Shown: positions 11,789 through 22,001 of the stretch, in pieces
Layout: each line of letters starts with the position of its first letter
Position numbering within the stretch: position 1 is the stretch's first letter
NCBI GenBank assembly: GCA_001931905.2
Contig: MSJI02000918.1
Location: 1 to 64,000, forward strand
Source of the DNA: Cladosporium sp. IMV 00045
Lineage: Eukaryota > Ascomycota > Dothideomycetes > Cladosporiales > Cladosporiaceae
Length of the DNA: 64,000 nt
Direction: 5' to 3'
Position numbers and translations under genes: made by a program
Notes under the pieces: model-generated
The model's input: only the letters and a program-made list of their open reading frames with translations
Databases searched by the model: none
What the model was told of the DNA's origin: nothing

Positions 11789-14416
11789 TTAAGAGCTCAT
11801 ACTCGCCAAACGAATCTCCACCGCGCGCCTATGCGCCTCCAACTCCTCCACCTTGGCAAGCTGCATAACAGCGCCACCTACATTCCTCAGTCCCTCCGCC
11901 GTCAACTTCGAGCTGGTGATGTGCTTGACGTAGCTCCCCAAGTTGACGCCAGAGTACTGCTTAGCGTAGCCATAAGTGGGCAGAGAGTGGTTAACGCCAG
12001 CGCTGTAGTCGCCGACGGATTCGGGCGTCCACTCGCCGACGAACACCGAGCCGGCGTTGAAGACCATCTCGCGCACGGCGACGGGGTCGGCGACTTGCAG
12101 GATCAAGTGCTCGGGCGCGTAAAGGTTCGAGAGCTCCATGGCGTGCTCGATGTCTTTGACCAGGAGGGTGACGGAGTGGGCGATGGCGCCGCGGACGATG
12201 TCGACGCGGGGAAGGGCCATGGCTTGGTTGTGAAGTTCGTCGTCGATGGCTTGGAGTTGGGACGAGGTGAGGTCGACGGCGATGAGGATCACTTGGCTGT
12301 CGACGCCGTGCTCGGCTTGGGAGAGGAGGTCGGAGGCGACGAAGGCGGGGTTGGAAGTCTTGTCTGCGATGACGAGGACTTCGGATGGGCCGGCGGGCAT
12401 GTCGATGCTGACGGCTGCGGAGGTGTCGTTGGAGACGATCATCTTTGCTGCGGTCACGAACTGGTTGCCGGGGCCGAGGATCTTGTCGACCTTGGTGACG
12501 TTCTCAGTGCCGTAGGCCATGGCCGCGACGGCCTGAGCACCACCCGCGAGCACGATGCTCTCAGCGCCGACCTTGTGGGCGACGTAGACAATCTCAGGGG
12601 TAACGCGGCCGTCGGATCTGGGAGGGGTGGCGAGCACGATCTTCTTGCAGCCAGCGACCATGGCGGGCACACCAAGCATGAGAGCAGTGGAAGGAAGGAC
12701 AGCAGTGCCACCAGGAACGTACAGACCAACACGCTCAATAGGACGGGCGAAACGAGAGCAGACAACACCGGGCATAGTCTCTACCTCCAGGGCCTTCTCG
12801 TCCTTTTGTGCGGCGTGGAACTTGCGGATGTTCTCGTAGGACACGTCAATGGCGTCGATCGTCTCCTGTGGAATATTCATGAGCTCTTTAGGGAAAGGCG
12901 CCTTGAGGACGGGTGATGTGAGGCTAGTCGCCTTCTCGAATCTGTGGGTGTAGCTGAGCAGGGACTTGTCTCCGCCTTCACGGACGTCCTTGATGATCGG
13001 GTTGACAATGCCCATGATCTTGTCGGTGCTGCGCTGGGAAGGACGCTGGAGGACTTCTTCAATTACTTCGCGCTTCTCCTTGGTCGTGTCATAACGGCGC
13101 ATCTGGATCTTGCCGTCCTTGTTCAAGCCGGCGGGATCTTCCTTGCTCTTGGGTTTTGACTCTGCCTCACGGATCTCCTCCTTCTTGGGCTGACCTTCAG
13201 GAGCGGGAGCAGCGCCATTGACACCGAATTTGGCCGCGTAGGGGCCTTTTGCATCGCCCTTTCTCCTCTTGACCTTGACGCTCTTTGCGTCGAGGTTGCG
13301 CTCAATGTCCTCCAGAGAGACGTCCGCAGCAGTGGCCTTGGTGAGGGCAAAGTAAAGCACATCAGCAGCCTCGGCTGCGATCTCGTCCTTAGTGCCTGCC
13401 TCGCAAAGCTCAGCAGCCTCCTCCATGATCTTGGCGTTCAGCATCTTGGAGTCGCTGAAGAGGCGTGCGGTGTAAGAGCCTTCAGGCGCAGAGCGCTTGC
13501 GACTGGCCAGAGTCTTTTGCAGTTTCGAGAGGCCGCGGTACTCGCCGAAGCAGGTCGCAGTCTGCAAGTGGCAGAAACCGGCACCCTGCTGGCGAGCAAC
13601 TACGCGCAGACAGTCGTTGTCACAGTCAAACTCCATGCGCACAAGCTCTTGCCAATCGCCGCTGGTATCGCCCTTGCGCCAAAGCCCTCTCTTTCTGCTG
13701 TGGTAGACACCACGACCGCATCTCAGACTCTCTGCCACACTCTCTTCGTTGCTGTACACCAAGCCGAGGGCGATTCCCCTCTCGTCCGTGACCAATGTAG
13801 TCAGAAGTCCATCAGGTCTGTCACTCTTCGCATTCGCCAGCAATACATTGGCGATGCGGATTTGGCCGTCCGCAGGCTCTGCGGCGGTTGTGAGTTGCTG
13901 CGCGGGAATGATGGATACAGCGCCCTGCTTTCCAAGCTCAATAGCATCCTGTTCCGAGATCTGAGCCTTGGAGACGTAGACAGGTGGGCGGTTCTTTCCA
14001 AGCTCTTGCAGAATGCTGCCAACAGTCGTAGCATCGGCGACGTTAAGGTGGATCGCGTATGAGGTGCCTTCGAGGATAGAGCTAGCGTCGCCACTGGGAC
14101 GGATCACGATTCTGCTCGAATCCAGGTTTGGTACTTGCTGAAGGCTCGACAGTTGTGTGGCGGAGACGAAGACCTTAGCTGCGCCAGCGTCGAGCAGGTC
14201 GACAACATCCTGCTGCTCTTCAAGGGTCGAAACGTCCAGGTAGATCGGTGTCTGGCCAACGGTTTCCTTAAGGATGGCGAATGCTTGGTCGAGGGTCGAA
14301 GTGGTCGCTTGGGCGAACAAACCACCGGTGTATGTCTTCACATCGCTGGTGTATGTGGACAAGTCGATGGCGGCGAGGAAAGCTGGAAGGTGCTCAGCCT
14401 GAGCGTGGCCGGCCAT
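11789..14416 (-). CDS. HIS4: histidine biosynthesis trifunctional protein
   Basis: One uninterrupted exon, 875 residues, start ATG at 14416. It combines phosphoribosyl-AMP cyclohydrolase (residues about 210-290, RCGRGVYHSRKRGLWRKGD and the metal-binding Cys/His segment DCDNDC), phosphoribosyl-ATP pyrophosphohydrolase (about 295-390, with the MEEAAELCEA helix) and histidinol dehydrogenase (about 440-865, with PGGTAVLPSTALML, GPGNQFVTAAK, IDMPAGPSEVLVIAD and the QAEHG segment). Together these catalyse steps 2, 3 and the last two oxidations of histidine synthesis in the cytosol. Order and length fit fungal His4 (yeast protein about 800 residues). Amino-acid starvation control is suggested by a TGAGTCA site 128 nt upstream of the start. 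Confidence 0.97.
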   Translation of the reverse strand: MAGHAQAEHLPAFLAAIDLSTYTSDVKTYTGGLFAQATTSTLDQAFAILKETVGQTPIYLDVSTLEEQQDVVDLLDAGAAKVFVSATQLSSLQQVPNLDSSRIVIRPSGDASSILEGTSYAIHLNVADATTVGSILQELGKNRPPVYVSKAQISEQDAIELGKQGAVSIIPAQQLTTAAEPADGQIRIANVLLANAKSDRPDGLLTTLVTDERGIALGLVYSNEESVAESLRCGRGVYHSRKRGLWRKGDTSGDWQELVRMEFDCDNDCLRVVARQQGAGFCHLQTATCFGEYRGLSKLQKTLASRKRSAPEGSYTARLFSDSKMLNAKIMEEAAELCEAGTKDEIAAEAADVLYFALTKATAADVSLEDIERNLDAKSVKVKRRKGDAKGPYAAKFGVNGAAPAPEGQPKKEEIREAESKPKSKEDPAGLNKDGKIQMRRYDTTKEKREVIEEVLQRPSQRSTDKIMGIVNPIIKDVREGGDKSLLSYTHRFEKATSLTSPVLKAPFPKELMNIPQETIDAIDVSYENIRKFHAAQKDEKALEVETMPGVVCSRFARPIERVGLYVPGGTAVLPSTALMLGVPAMVAGCKKIVLATPPRSDGRVTPEIVYVAHKVGAESIVLAGGAQAVAAMAYGTENVTKVDKILGPGNQFVTAAKMIVSNDTSAAVSIDMPAGPSEVLVIADKTSNPAFVASDLLSQAEHGVDSQVILIAVDLTSSQLQAIDDELHNQAMALPRVDIVRGAIAHSVTLLVKDIEHAMELSNLYAPEHLILQVADPVAVREMVFNAGSVFVGEWTPESVGDYSAGVNHSLPTYGYAKQYSGVNLGSYVKHITSSKLTAEGLRNVGGAVMQLAKVEELEAHRRAVEIRLASMSS

Positions 14417-14983
14417 GATTTATTGCGCTCTGTGTGCGAATGAGAATGAAAAATACAATAGAGCCACTCAGATGTTGCTGGTACGTTTCTGTGTTGTATT
14501 CGTGTGTTGTAGTATGTGGTTTCTTGTTCAAGGCCGACGCCGCTGAGTCAATGCTGGGAGAAAGTCCTGAATCGGCAATGTCATCTTTTTTGCTCCCCCA
14601 CATCGAAGGGAGGGATGTGATCGTCACAGATAAGCTCCTTCCATATGGCCAGATAAACTCTCAAGGAACATCGGACGATATGGTATATTCTTTACTGTAT
14701 TTTAACCAAACATGAGATATTCCAGGGCTTCTCACCGAGCCGCTTACCTCTGCAAGGTGCTCTGAAAGTCTCCTTCATTATTGCAACCATCGATTAGTTT
14801 CATTGATTTCAGATGCCTCGACAAACATGTTTATCTCAGCTTATGAGAGTCGGCCGTTAGCGATCAAGCTCTAGATCTGTAATGCCGATGGCTTGACCCT
14901 AGGATCGGAACGAAGACCTCAACAAGTCAAAGACGGTAGATCCATCATGACATTGCCAGCACCATGGAGCTCATGAATTCGGA
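14417..14983. promoter_or_regulatory. divergent promoter, HIS4 / alpha-beta hydrolase
   Basis: 567 bases separating divergent starts. The only recognisable element is TGAGTCA at 14544-14550. Otherwise no gene is seen. Confidence 0.6.
14544..14550. promoter_or_regulatory. CPC1/Gcn4-type site upstream of HIS4
   Basis: An exact palindromic TGAGTCA lies 128 nt before the HIS4 ATG. Gcn4/CPC1 (CpcA) bZIP activators bind this heptamer to induce amino-acid biosynthesis genes under starvation, and HIS4 is a classic target in yeast. The site is seen; its use here is inferred from the family of targets. Confidence 0.65.
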
Positions 14984-16165
14984 ATGCTCAGCATCAGATC
15001 GACGAGATCGTCAGTCCATTGGCTGTTGGATAGACCGACCACCTTGAGGCTCCGGCGGCACGCTCACCTTTCGACCTTCACGCGTCCGCAAGTCTTCGAT
15101 ACTAGGAACAAGCAGCCATGGCCTCCGCGAATACAGCGATATCCAGGAATTGCCCAGCAGAGAAGATCATTTCTCTCTGCTCTCCCAACTGTTCTCGTCC
15201 CACCAACAGTCTTCTTCGGGCTGTTGCTCACGCTATGGGCATACAAATGCTTCATGACGGTGGTTTTCCAGGAGAAGATACTTTACATGTCATACATGCC
15301 TCCACAGACCCGGTCTGAGAAGATTGAGGACTACGCTGTAACATGCAAGCCAGTGGAATGGGAAGAGAAGATGATAAAGAGCCTGGATGGCACGAAGATC
15401 GCCCTTGCGGTTGGGTCCATACCTCACCAGAATGCTGCGACTGCTGGGAAGCATGTTGTCGTGTGCTACTTCCAGGGCAATGGTGGTTCGGTGCCCCCAA
15501 GACTGCCTTTGCTGTCCAACACACTCAAGCTCATCCAGTCGCGTGCTGATGAGAGCGTTCGCTACACCATGGTTGCACTTTCGTACCGCGGCTACTGGAC
15601 GTCATCCGGCCGTGCCACAGAGCCTGGCATCAAGCTAGATGCTCAGGCGACCCTCAATTGGATGAGTGAACAGCATCCCAACGCTAGCATCGTGCTATGG
15701 GGCCAGAGCTTAGGTGCCGGCGTAGCATGTGCCGCAGCCGCCGAGCATGTGACGAGGTCGGAAAGTCAGACATTGCAAGGTCTCGTGCTTGAGACCCCGT
15801 TTACCAGTGTGAAGAGTATGCTGATAGCGCTCTATCCCGAGCGATGGCTGCCGTATCGATATCTTTCGGGTTTCTTGCGAAGTCACTGGGATAGCGAGAT
15901 TGCTCTCAAACGCGTTGCAGAATCACAGGTCGATAGGAGGCCGCCAGTCCTACTGATAGCGGCCACGAGAGATGAAGTTGTGCCTACAGAGGAAGCAGAG
16001 AAATTGCAGAGAATATGCGAGGAGGCAAAGTTGGACATTCGGCGAGTCAATGTCATCGGCGCGCTGCACAACGAGGCGACCACCAGGCGGGAAGGGCAGG
16101 AGGCTGTTGCGAGGTTCGTGCTCGAGGGAAATGGAGGTGGACAATGGGCACGTGTGAATAGTTAG
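14984..16165 (+). CDS. membrane-anchored alpha/beta hydrolase
   Basis: Single exon, 393 residues from ATG 14984. The first about 60 residues are basic and Ser/Thr-rich, like a mitochondrial presequence or cytosolic tail, followed by a hydrophobic membrane segment at about 66-95. The alpha/beta hydrolase fold follows: YFQGNGG (oxyanion region), nucleophile Ser242 in GQSLGAG, acid candidate Asp330 (ATRDEVVP) and His362 (GALHNE). Length and layout resemble the ABHD13/Bem46-like serine hydrolases anchored by one N-terminal helix. Substrate is unknown; a lipid or ester is possible. It diverges from HIS4. Confidence 0.85.
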   Translation: MLSIRSTRSSVHWLLDRPTTLRLRRHAHLSTFTRPQVFDTRNKQPWPPRIQRYPGIAQQRRSFLSALPTVLVPPTVFFGLLLTLWAYKCFMTVVFQEKILYMSYMPPQTRSEKIEDYAVTCKPVEWEEKMIKSLDGTKIALAVGSIPHQNAATAGKHVVVCYFQGNGGSVPPRLPLLSNTLKLIQSRADESVRYTMVALSYRGYWTSSGRATEPGIKLDAQATLNWMSEQHPNASIVLWGQSLGAGVACAAAAEHVTRSESQTLQGLVLETPFTSVKSMLIALYPERWLPYRYLSGFLRSHWDSEIALKRVAESQVDRRPPVLLIAATRDEVVPTEEAEKLQRICEEAKLDIRRVNVIGALHNEATTRREGQEAVARFVLEGNGGGQWARVNS

Positions 16166-16733
16166 TGAAACGTGATAAATGTCTGACCAATGTCCGAGGG
16201 AGCTGTCAAAAGTGAGCTGTACTGTAAGAGTGTCACATGGCCATGAGCGTTTGCAACTTCCCCAGCCCCCACCTATAACTTCCAATCACGCTTCTTCCAA
16301 ACACAAAGATTGTTTACAACAACACATTCACTCTTTCACCTTCACCATCAAGTCAACAACCAAGCAGTTTTCAAGTTCTAATTGGAAGCATTCTTCGAAT
16401 GTTGATATTCCGTCTCATCTCCAAAAATTCCTCCTACTTCGTCACAAGTCGAATCAGTGGCACGGCCATCACCGGAACTTGGCCCATCACTCGAATCCTA
16501 GTACTAGGTCATCAGTAACGAGCTGGAACCTTATTGCTCACTCTTGCTCCATTCCAACATTCACTTGTCCTCTTTGCGTCAGTTGTAGCCTCTCAACAGA
16601 CTGCGTCTGGCGTCAAGCAACCTCAGCTCTTAAGCTTCTCCTAAATTCCTGGTATCCGACCACAACCTCACTTAAAAAAACGCGTGTATCACAAATATAG
16701 AGCACACCTTCTGACAAGGCCTGCTCAGACAAC
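16166..16733. promoter_or_regulatory. upstream region of the SRA-domain gene
   Basis: 568 bases between same-strand genes. From about 16,300 it is rich in pyrimidines and CAA/TCA runs typical of fungal leaders. No supported gene is present, although a 173-codon open frame crosses it without any motif. Confidence 0.55.
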
Positions 16734-18419
16734 ATGAAACTTGATAATGACATCGTTCAGGCAGAAGCTGCTCGCTTCAAAGCCGAATATGAACGCAAGG
16801 TCGCCGAGAGCGAGGCCAAACACACAAAGCGGCGTCGGGAGCTCCAGAGGGAGCGAGAAGCTCGCTTCGCTCTCAACCAGACAAACACCGTGAACGAACC
16901 TGAAGCCACCTCAAATGTTCAGTCTCGACAGTCTTCTACACCTAGCTCACTGGAAAATGTTGATCCACTGCAGGCTTCGGCTCCCAAAAAGCACAAAGTC
17001 AAAAAAGAACCTGAGACAATAAAGAAAGAGCCGTCCGAAGATTCGTCGCCTAACAATTCTGGCGATGCCACCGGTGGAGGTCAAGACCCTTTCCGACTTG
17101 GTGGTAGCGGACGTTCGTCTCTGTCTCTGGGTGCTTCTCAAGTGCGCAATGCCCGAGACACGCCAGACTCTCGGCCTGAAAGCTCAATGCGCCCCACCTT
17201 CACGAGCAACAGAGACATGAGCCAGCTCACATCGTCACACGCGCGCTCGAAATCAACCGATCAGACCTCAAATGGTCGCTCAGGTGGCTCAAAGCGTTCT
17301 GCAGACTCCAACGCCACTAGGGACAGAGACAGAGCACCGAAAGCACCGAGGAGACCCTCACAGAATGCCACGCTCAACAATGACCTAGCAGCCACCCAGG
17401 CTGAAAACCGAAGCGTGGCAAGATCAGTACCTGACTGGTACAGAGCTTTGCCAAAGCCGACAACAAGACGAGGAGGGCAAAGCAACGCCGACATCTCTCT
17501 GTCGAGATTGAAAGACCTCATACGCAAAGCGATCGATGAGCAGAAGGCAAACAGAGTGCCGCAAGATTTAGACTTCAACGACATCCGCGATCGCTTGCAT
17601 ACGCTGACTTTCCTCGAGGTGGACGGGAAACTGCTCCGAAGTCATCAAATGCTACACGAGAACAATGGACTGTCTCTTCTCTTCCGCTCCGATGCAGTAC
17701 CGTGGGATGTCAGAGCCGATGCTGAAGAACTCTACAACAAATGGTGCACTGGCGAATTCGAGACTGATATCTATCGTGGGATCATCCGCGGCAAGCCGGG
17801 CAAAAAGGATAATGCCAAATCAGAGGGCAGCTCGGCAGACAAGCTACGCGAGAACTCACAGCGGTTCAGGCTCATGAATCCAAGACAACACGGAAATGGC
17901 CGCCTGCTCAACGGTGCATGGTGGCCCTCGCAACTGGCTGCCTTGCGCGACGGAGCACACGGTTCCTCAATGGGAGGTATCACTGGAAGCGCGAATGCAG
18001 GCGCTTACTCAGTCATCATGGCCGGAGGCATGGATCCCTCAGGCAAACCCTACCCTAATGAGGATGGAGGCGACGAAGTACTATACTGCGGCACGGACAA
18101 CAGAGGTCCAGAGGTTCAGCCTTCCATCGAAACGCAGTACATGCTGCAGAACGAGATGTCAAAGCAGCCCGTGCGCTTGATAAGATCGCACAACCTCCAG
18201 TCACCGTACGCACCTGAGCTAGGCATCCGCTACGACGGTCTGTACCAAGTCGTTAGTCACGAGCAGATGGATCCACCGGAAGTCAAGCGCTGTCGCTATC
18301 GTTTCAGACTTCTCCGCTGTCCTAACCAGGATCCTGTCCGCGGTGAGGGGCCACAGAAACGACCTACCGTGCAGGAGGTCGAGGCATACGAGAAGGACAA
18401 GAAGAATCGTGGGCGCTGA
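16734..18419 (+). CDS. SRA/YDG-domain protein (putative methyl-DNA reader)
   Basis: Single exon, 561 residues from ATG 16734. Residues 1-50 form a basic, Glu/Arg-rich helix; 50-230 are Ser/Lys-rich and disordered with nuclear-localisation-like basic clusters (KKHKVKKEPETIKKEP). Residues about 240-340 form a helical region. The C-terminal SRA (YDG) domain spans about 380-540 with GAHGSSMGGITGSANAGAYS, then VIMAGG, DEVLYCGTD, LIRSHNL, IRYDGLYQV and YRFRLLRC. In UHRF1 and SUVH proteins this fold flips out 5-methylcytosine. There is no RING, PHD, Tudor or SET domain, so it is a stand-alone reader. Role in DNA methylation or RIP-related chromatin is inference. Confidence 0.85.
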   Translation: MKLDNDIVQAEAARFKAEYERKVAESEAKHTKRRRELQREREARFALNQTNTVNEPEATSNVQSRQSSTPSSLENVDPLQASAPKKHKVKKEPETIKKEPSEDSSPNNSGDATGGGQDPFRLGGSGRSSLSLGASQVRNARDTPDSRPESSMRPTFTSNRDMSQLTSSHARSKSTDQTSNGRSGGSKRSADSNATRDRDRAPKAPRRPSQNATLNNDLAATQAENRSVARSVPDWYRALPKPTTRRGGQSNADISLSRLKDLIRKAIDEQKANRVPQDLDFNDIRDRLHTLTFLEVDGKLLRSHQMLHENNGLSLLFRSDAVPWDVRADAEELYNKWCTGEFETDIYRGIIRGKPGKKDNAKSEGSSADKLRENSQRFRLMNPRQHGNGRLLNGAWWPSQLAALRDGAHGSSMGGITGSANAGAYSVIMAGGMDPSGKPYPNEDGGDEVLYCGTDNRGPEVQPSIETQYMLQNEMSKQPVRLIRSHNLQSPYAPELGIRYDGLYQVVSHEQMDPPEVKRCRYRFRLLRCPNQDPVRGEGPQKRPTVQEVEAYEKDKKNRGR

Positions 18420-18706
18420 GCGAAGATGGTGGAATAGCGGGTTGCGTAGAATCAAGCACGCAAGAGCGAGAATAATTACGACAGAGGGAAACGATCGATT
18501 TCCTGGGCAACACGGCTTCCATTGTATGGATCAGGAGAATCAAGTTTGTCAATGGTGTGGCATGCAGAAGGGTAATAGTTACGTGCTAACAAGGTAGAGT
18601 TACCAGAAGAAACGAATCAAACGTCATGTCAAACCCATCGAACATATGCCACTACACTACTTTTCGCGCACGCTCGACTTCTCCACTGAATCATTGAAAC
18701 CAGGTT

Positions 18707-20053
18707 CTACCTAAATCTTCTCAGCTGAGGAGTCTTGTTAGCTTCAAAGTTCTCCTTGATCTCATCAAGCAAGCCGTCCTCTGTGAAGATATCAACAGCC
18801 ACTCCAGCAAGCGCCTTAGCCACCATGAGAGCTTTCTCGAAAGAGAGCTTGGTGCCAGCGGCGGCTTGGAAAGCCTCTGTATGAGGTCCGGAAGACGGAG
18901 CTGTGCCATTGTCGGTGTAGATACCGAACGTCGGACTGATCGATGGCCACTCATGGCTCAAATTGCCTTGGTCCGTCGAACCAGACGCGTCTCGCAGCTT
19001 GTCGATCTCGAGATCGGGCACGTTGCCTCCGAGCCCTTCGAACCACGCCGCAAAGTGCTCGCCGAGGAGGTCGTTGCTGACCATGTTGGCGTATCCGTAC
19101 GGTCTCATGGTCAAGTTCAGCTCTGCTCCAGTGCCGAGTGCACCGGCCTCAAATGCGTTGACGACACGTTCGGTCAGTTCGTCGAGGTAGACTTCGTTGT
19201 CTGCACGGATTTGGTACGATCCAGAGGAGAGTGCAGAGATGACGTTGATGGTTTGTCCGCCCGTCGTGATAATGCCGTGGAATCTGTCAGTTGAACGCAT
19301 CTGCTGGCGCATGTATGAGATGGCACTGTTGGCCAGCAAGAGAGCGTCCTGGGCATTGACTCCCTCCCAAGGTCCTCCTGCTGCGTGAGATTCTTTGCCG
19401 TAATACTCCACATCGAAACGGTCCGTGGACGAAGTGATCATCCAGGGAGTGTCGCCGGTACGCATGGGGTGAGAAATCAAAGAAACGTCGATTTTTGCAT
19501 CTTCGAAAATACCAGCTTCGTGCATCTTGATCTTGCCACCCAAAGACTCTTCAGCTGGGGTTCCGAACAGGATGACCTTGCCTGGCAGCCCTTCATCACG
19601 CATCACCTTAGCAGCCGCAAGAGCACCACCCAGCGAGACAGTTGCAATCAAGTTGTGACCGCATGCATGGCCCAGCTCAGGCAAAGCATCATACTCGGCG
19701 TTGAATCCAATGATGGGTCCGTCGCCGTCGCCTTCGAAAACAGCCTGGAAAGCTGTCTCAACACCTCCCACTGAGCGAGTGACGTTCCAACCGTCTTGCT
19801 CCTCCATGAAGGAAGTCAACAAGTCATGGGCATCATACTCTTCGTAGCCAAGTTCGGGATTGTCGTAGATCTCCTTGTTGATGGTCCACAAATCGTCATA
19901 TATCGAGTCGATGTAGTCGGACACATCATCGAGGTGAGGAGAGCTGGTGTTGCTCTGGCGAGAGAATAAACTCTTTGAAGGACTGGCCGCAGAGGCGATG
20001 ACAGAGTTGCTGGCCAGGGCCAAAAAGCCGATGGCAAGAGTTTTGGACGCCAT
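18707..20053 (-). CDS. secreted M20-family amidohydrolase / metallopeptidase
   Basis: Single exon, 448 residues; ATG 20053 is chosen because the frame upstream begins only with GTG. Residues 1-21 are a signal peptide (LAIGFLALASNSVIASA). The enzyme core has the M20 metal motif GHACGHN (128-134), preceded by FNAEYDALPEL, and the catalytic Glu pair in PAEES (166-170). A dimerisation insert follows with ESHAAGGPWEGVNAQDAL. The relatives are PM20D2/aminoacylase-like enzymes cleaving amide bonds of N-acyl amino acids or dipeptides; most are intracellular, whereas this one is predicted secreted. It ends convergently with the SRA gene and opens the accessory block, upstream of a permease and flavin oxidases, which would fit a role in releasing an importable amine or amino acid. 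Confidence 0.88.
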   Translation of the reverse strand: MASKTLAIGFLALASNSVIASAASPSKSLFSRQSNTSSPHLDDVSDYIDSIYDDLWTINKEIYDNPELGYEEYDAHDLLTSFMEEQDGWNVTRSVGGVETAFQAVFEGDGDGPIIGFNAEYDALPELGHACGHNLIATVSLGGALAAAKVMRDEGLPGKVILFGTPAEESLGGKIKMHEAGIFEDAKIDVSLISHPMRTGDTPWMITSSTDRFDVEYYGKESHAAGGPWEGVNAQDALLLANSAISYMRQQMRSTDRFHGIITTGGQTINVISALSSGSYQIRADNEVYLDELTERVVNAFEAGALGTGAELNLTMRPYGYANMVSNDLLGEHFAAWFEGLGGNVPDLEIDKLRDASGSTDQGNLSHEWPSISPTFGIYTDNGTAPSSGPHTEAFQAAAGTKLSFEKALMVAKALAGVAVDIFTEDGLLDEIKENFEANKTPQLRRFR

Positions 20054-20786
20054 GGTCACTTAGGTGTGTTAGAAGAAAGGTCTCAAAGAGGGCACTGTGT
20101 TCTACCAGAATGCCGTTGAGGAGAATTGGCACAGATATATCGATTACATACCCGCGGTAAACAACATTCATTCGGGCACAACCATATCACGGCCAAGACC
20201 GTCGGTATCTGTTTGTGGATCTCATGCCTGCCTGGCAAGTCTGTTTACGTCTTGTTGATCGTCAGTACAAACATTGTATTATCAATAGAAAAGCCGTCAT
20301 GATAGAGAATCATCGGCTATCAGGCGCTCTGCCGATTGCAGGGCACTTCTGTATAGGAAAATGCTCATGCAATGATATATTTAGTGGACCAACATGCCTC
20401 CGAAAGTCGGAGAGACTCCGCCGAATGTAACAATACCTTCCAGAAAGTGGCTAGTGTTTCTTGGCCTCTCCGCCCCCAAGAACGCGGGGGTGCGATACAC
20501 AGTCCTGTATCTGATGTTTAATGAATGGACAAAGACTATCGTTCTCGGGATGATAGAGTCGACAGCGCCCGGGATCGATTGAGGAGCCCTGAGAGCGGAG
20601 CTGGCTCGAATTGGATATGATATGGGATCTCCAAACAGGAGCTTCGCTTTGTAGTACTTAGCAAAGACGTGTTGATAAGAGCCATGCAGATCTGTGAAAG
20701 GGTACATGATCGGGAGTTCTGGGCTAAATGGCCGTTTTATCTCTTTAGAGGCCTAGTACTTCGTGATCACCGGCAAAGCTGTACGG
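20054..20786. other. intergenic, no gene seen
   Basis: Upstream of the M20 gene and downstream of the first rhodopsin-like gene. Only short motif-less frames are present; it presumably contains the M20 promoter. Confidence 0.55.
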
Positions 20787-22001
20787 TCAGCGTTCGTAGG
20801 TCACTTCGATCTCGTCTTCCCTTTGAATTATCATCTCTTGGGATCCGAAGGCCCTGTTGTTCCCCTTCTCTACCGATGGAAGGCAATGTACTGCATTTGA
20901 GTATACTCCACTGGTCTGCCATTGGCGATTGGAGTGCCTTGCTGCTTGAACCCTGCTCTTTGATTTCGTCTTTCTACTTTCTGAAGCCACAGCACCGCTT
21001 CTAAATGTGCTAGTCCCCGCAAGAGGGGCAGTGTCAAAGCTATTGATGAAAGCTTTGCTGAAAGGCCAGGTAATCGAGAGTAGAGTGTAGCAGATACTAA
21101 TCTGCTCCCAGATGATCAGCTTCGAGATGGCAACATCCGTATCAGATGAGTGGAGTGTCCGACGATACGAACGATGATGGAACGCTGCAAAGATGACAAG
21201 GCTAGTAGGAAGTCAGTAACAGTCAGTCAAATGCGGCTAAAAAGAGTACACACGCAATCCTCCACACAAAGGCAGAGCACACAGCGACCTTGTCCTTCAC
21301 CTTCATTTGCAGTCGGCTCACGAACCAGACAGTAACAGCCAGTAGGGCGAGTTCAGTGATGCCGTCGAGAACGGCCACCACCGTCCATCTGACCTAGGCG
21401 ATTGTCAGTTGGAACCTGAATGCAACATGGTCAACTTACGTTTCCGGTACATGTTGCTGCTTCTTCAATGTGCCACATGTGCTCAGCACTACAGTTTGCA
21501 GAGACTGCAATGCAGATCCAATCCCCCAAAGACCCATTACAAGTATTGCGCAGTTGCAAATCAGCATCGCTGTAGTGTGAAAAGCTCGGCGGAAGATACG
21601 CCTCAAAAAGCAGACCGCGGCCATCTTTGGTGCAGCAAGCACAAGTATGTAAAGTATGATACTTGCTTGCAGTGCCTGTGTGTGTCAGTTTCGTATTTCC
21701 AACGAGGGATCACCCCACTCCTCATGTCGCTGACCTTTCCGTACTCCAGGCCACTGTCAGTACCTGCGGTCTGTGCCCTTTCTTTCGCAAGGCCGTTTTG
21801 GAGCGCGTGAATCACGCTTAATATGTTGCCGTACGCAAGCAGTTGCCCAGCGCCCGCCAGACAATCGTCAGGATCAAGTACGCCGGACTTGACGAATCCG
21901 CGGACCAAGCTCGTGAGTGTTGTGTACGACAGTAGCAAAAGCGTTACAATCCAAACTGCCGCACTTTGGTCATGGAAGTTAGAGATCGCGAAACGAGACA
22001 T
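20787..22001 (-). CDS. fungal rhodopsin-domain seven-helix membrane protein (1)
   Basis: Four exons on the minus strand, 22001-21735, 21675-21440, 21388-21254 and 21201-20787, give 350 residues with phase-consistent introns of 59, 51 and 52 nt. Recognition comes from the order of elements of the PF20684 (PTH11/SAT4-related) family: first helix WIVTLLLLSYTTLTSLV, then LDPDDCLAGAGQLLAYG, SIILYILVLAAPKMAAVCFL, WTVVAVLDGITELALLAVTV, and WEQISICYTLLSITWPFSKAF before a charged cytoplasmic tail. The start at 22001 is preferred over an in-frame ATG at 22277 because it places the first helix near the N-terminus and a TATATATA element lies about 80 nt upstream on this strand. The first donor is GTCAGC, less usual. 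The function is presumed sensory or unknown; retinal binding is not implied. Confidence 0.75.

Noticed and set aside
11831..12916. 361-codon plus-strand open frame
   Set aside because: Antisense shadow of the HIS4 histidinol dehydrogenase domain.
21388..21471. Alternative donor GTACCG near 21449 in rhodopsin-like gene 1, joined to acceptor at CCTAG
   Set aside because: The GTAAGT donor at 21439 with acceptor CAG at 21389 gives the correct phase and a better family match (WTVVAVLDGITE).
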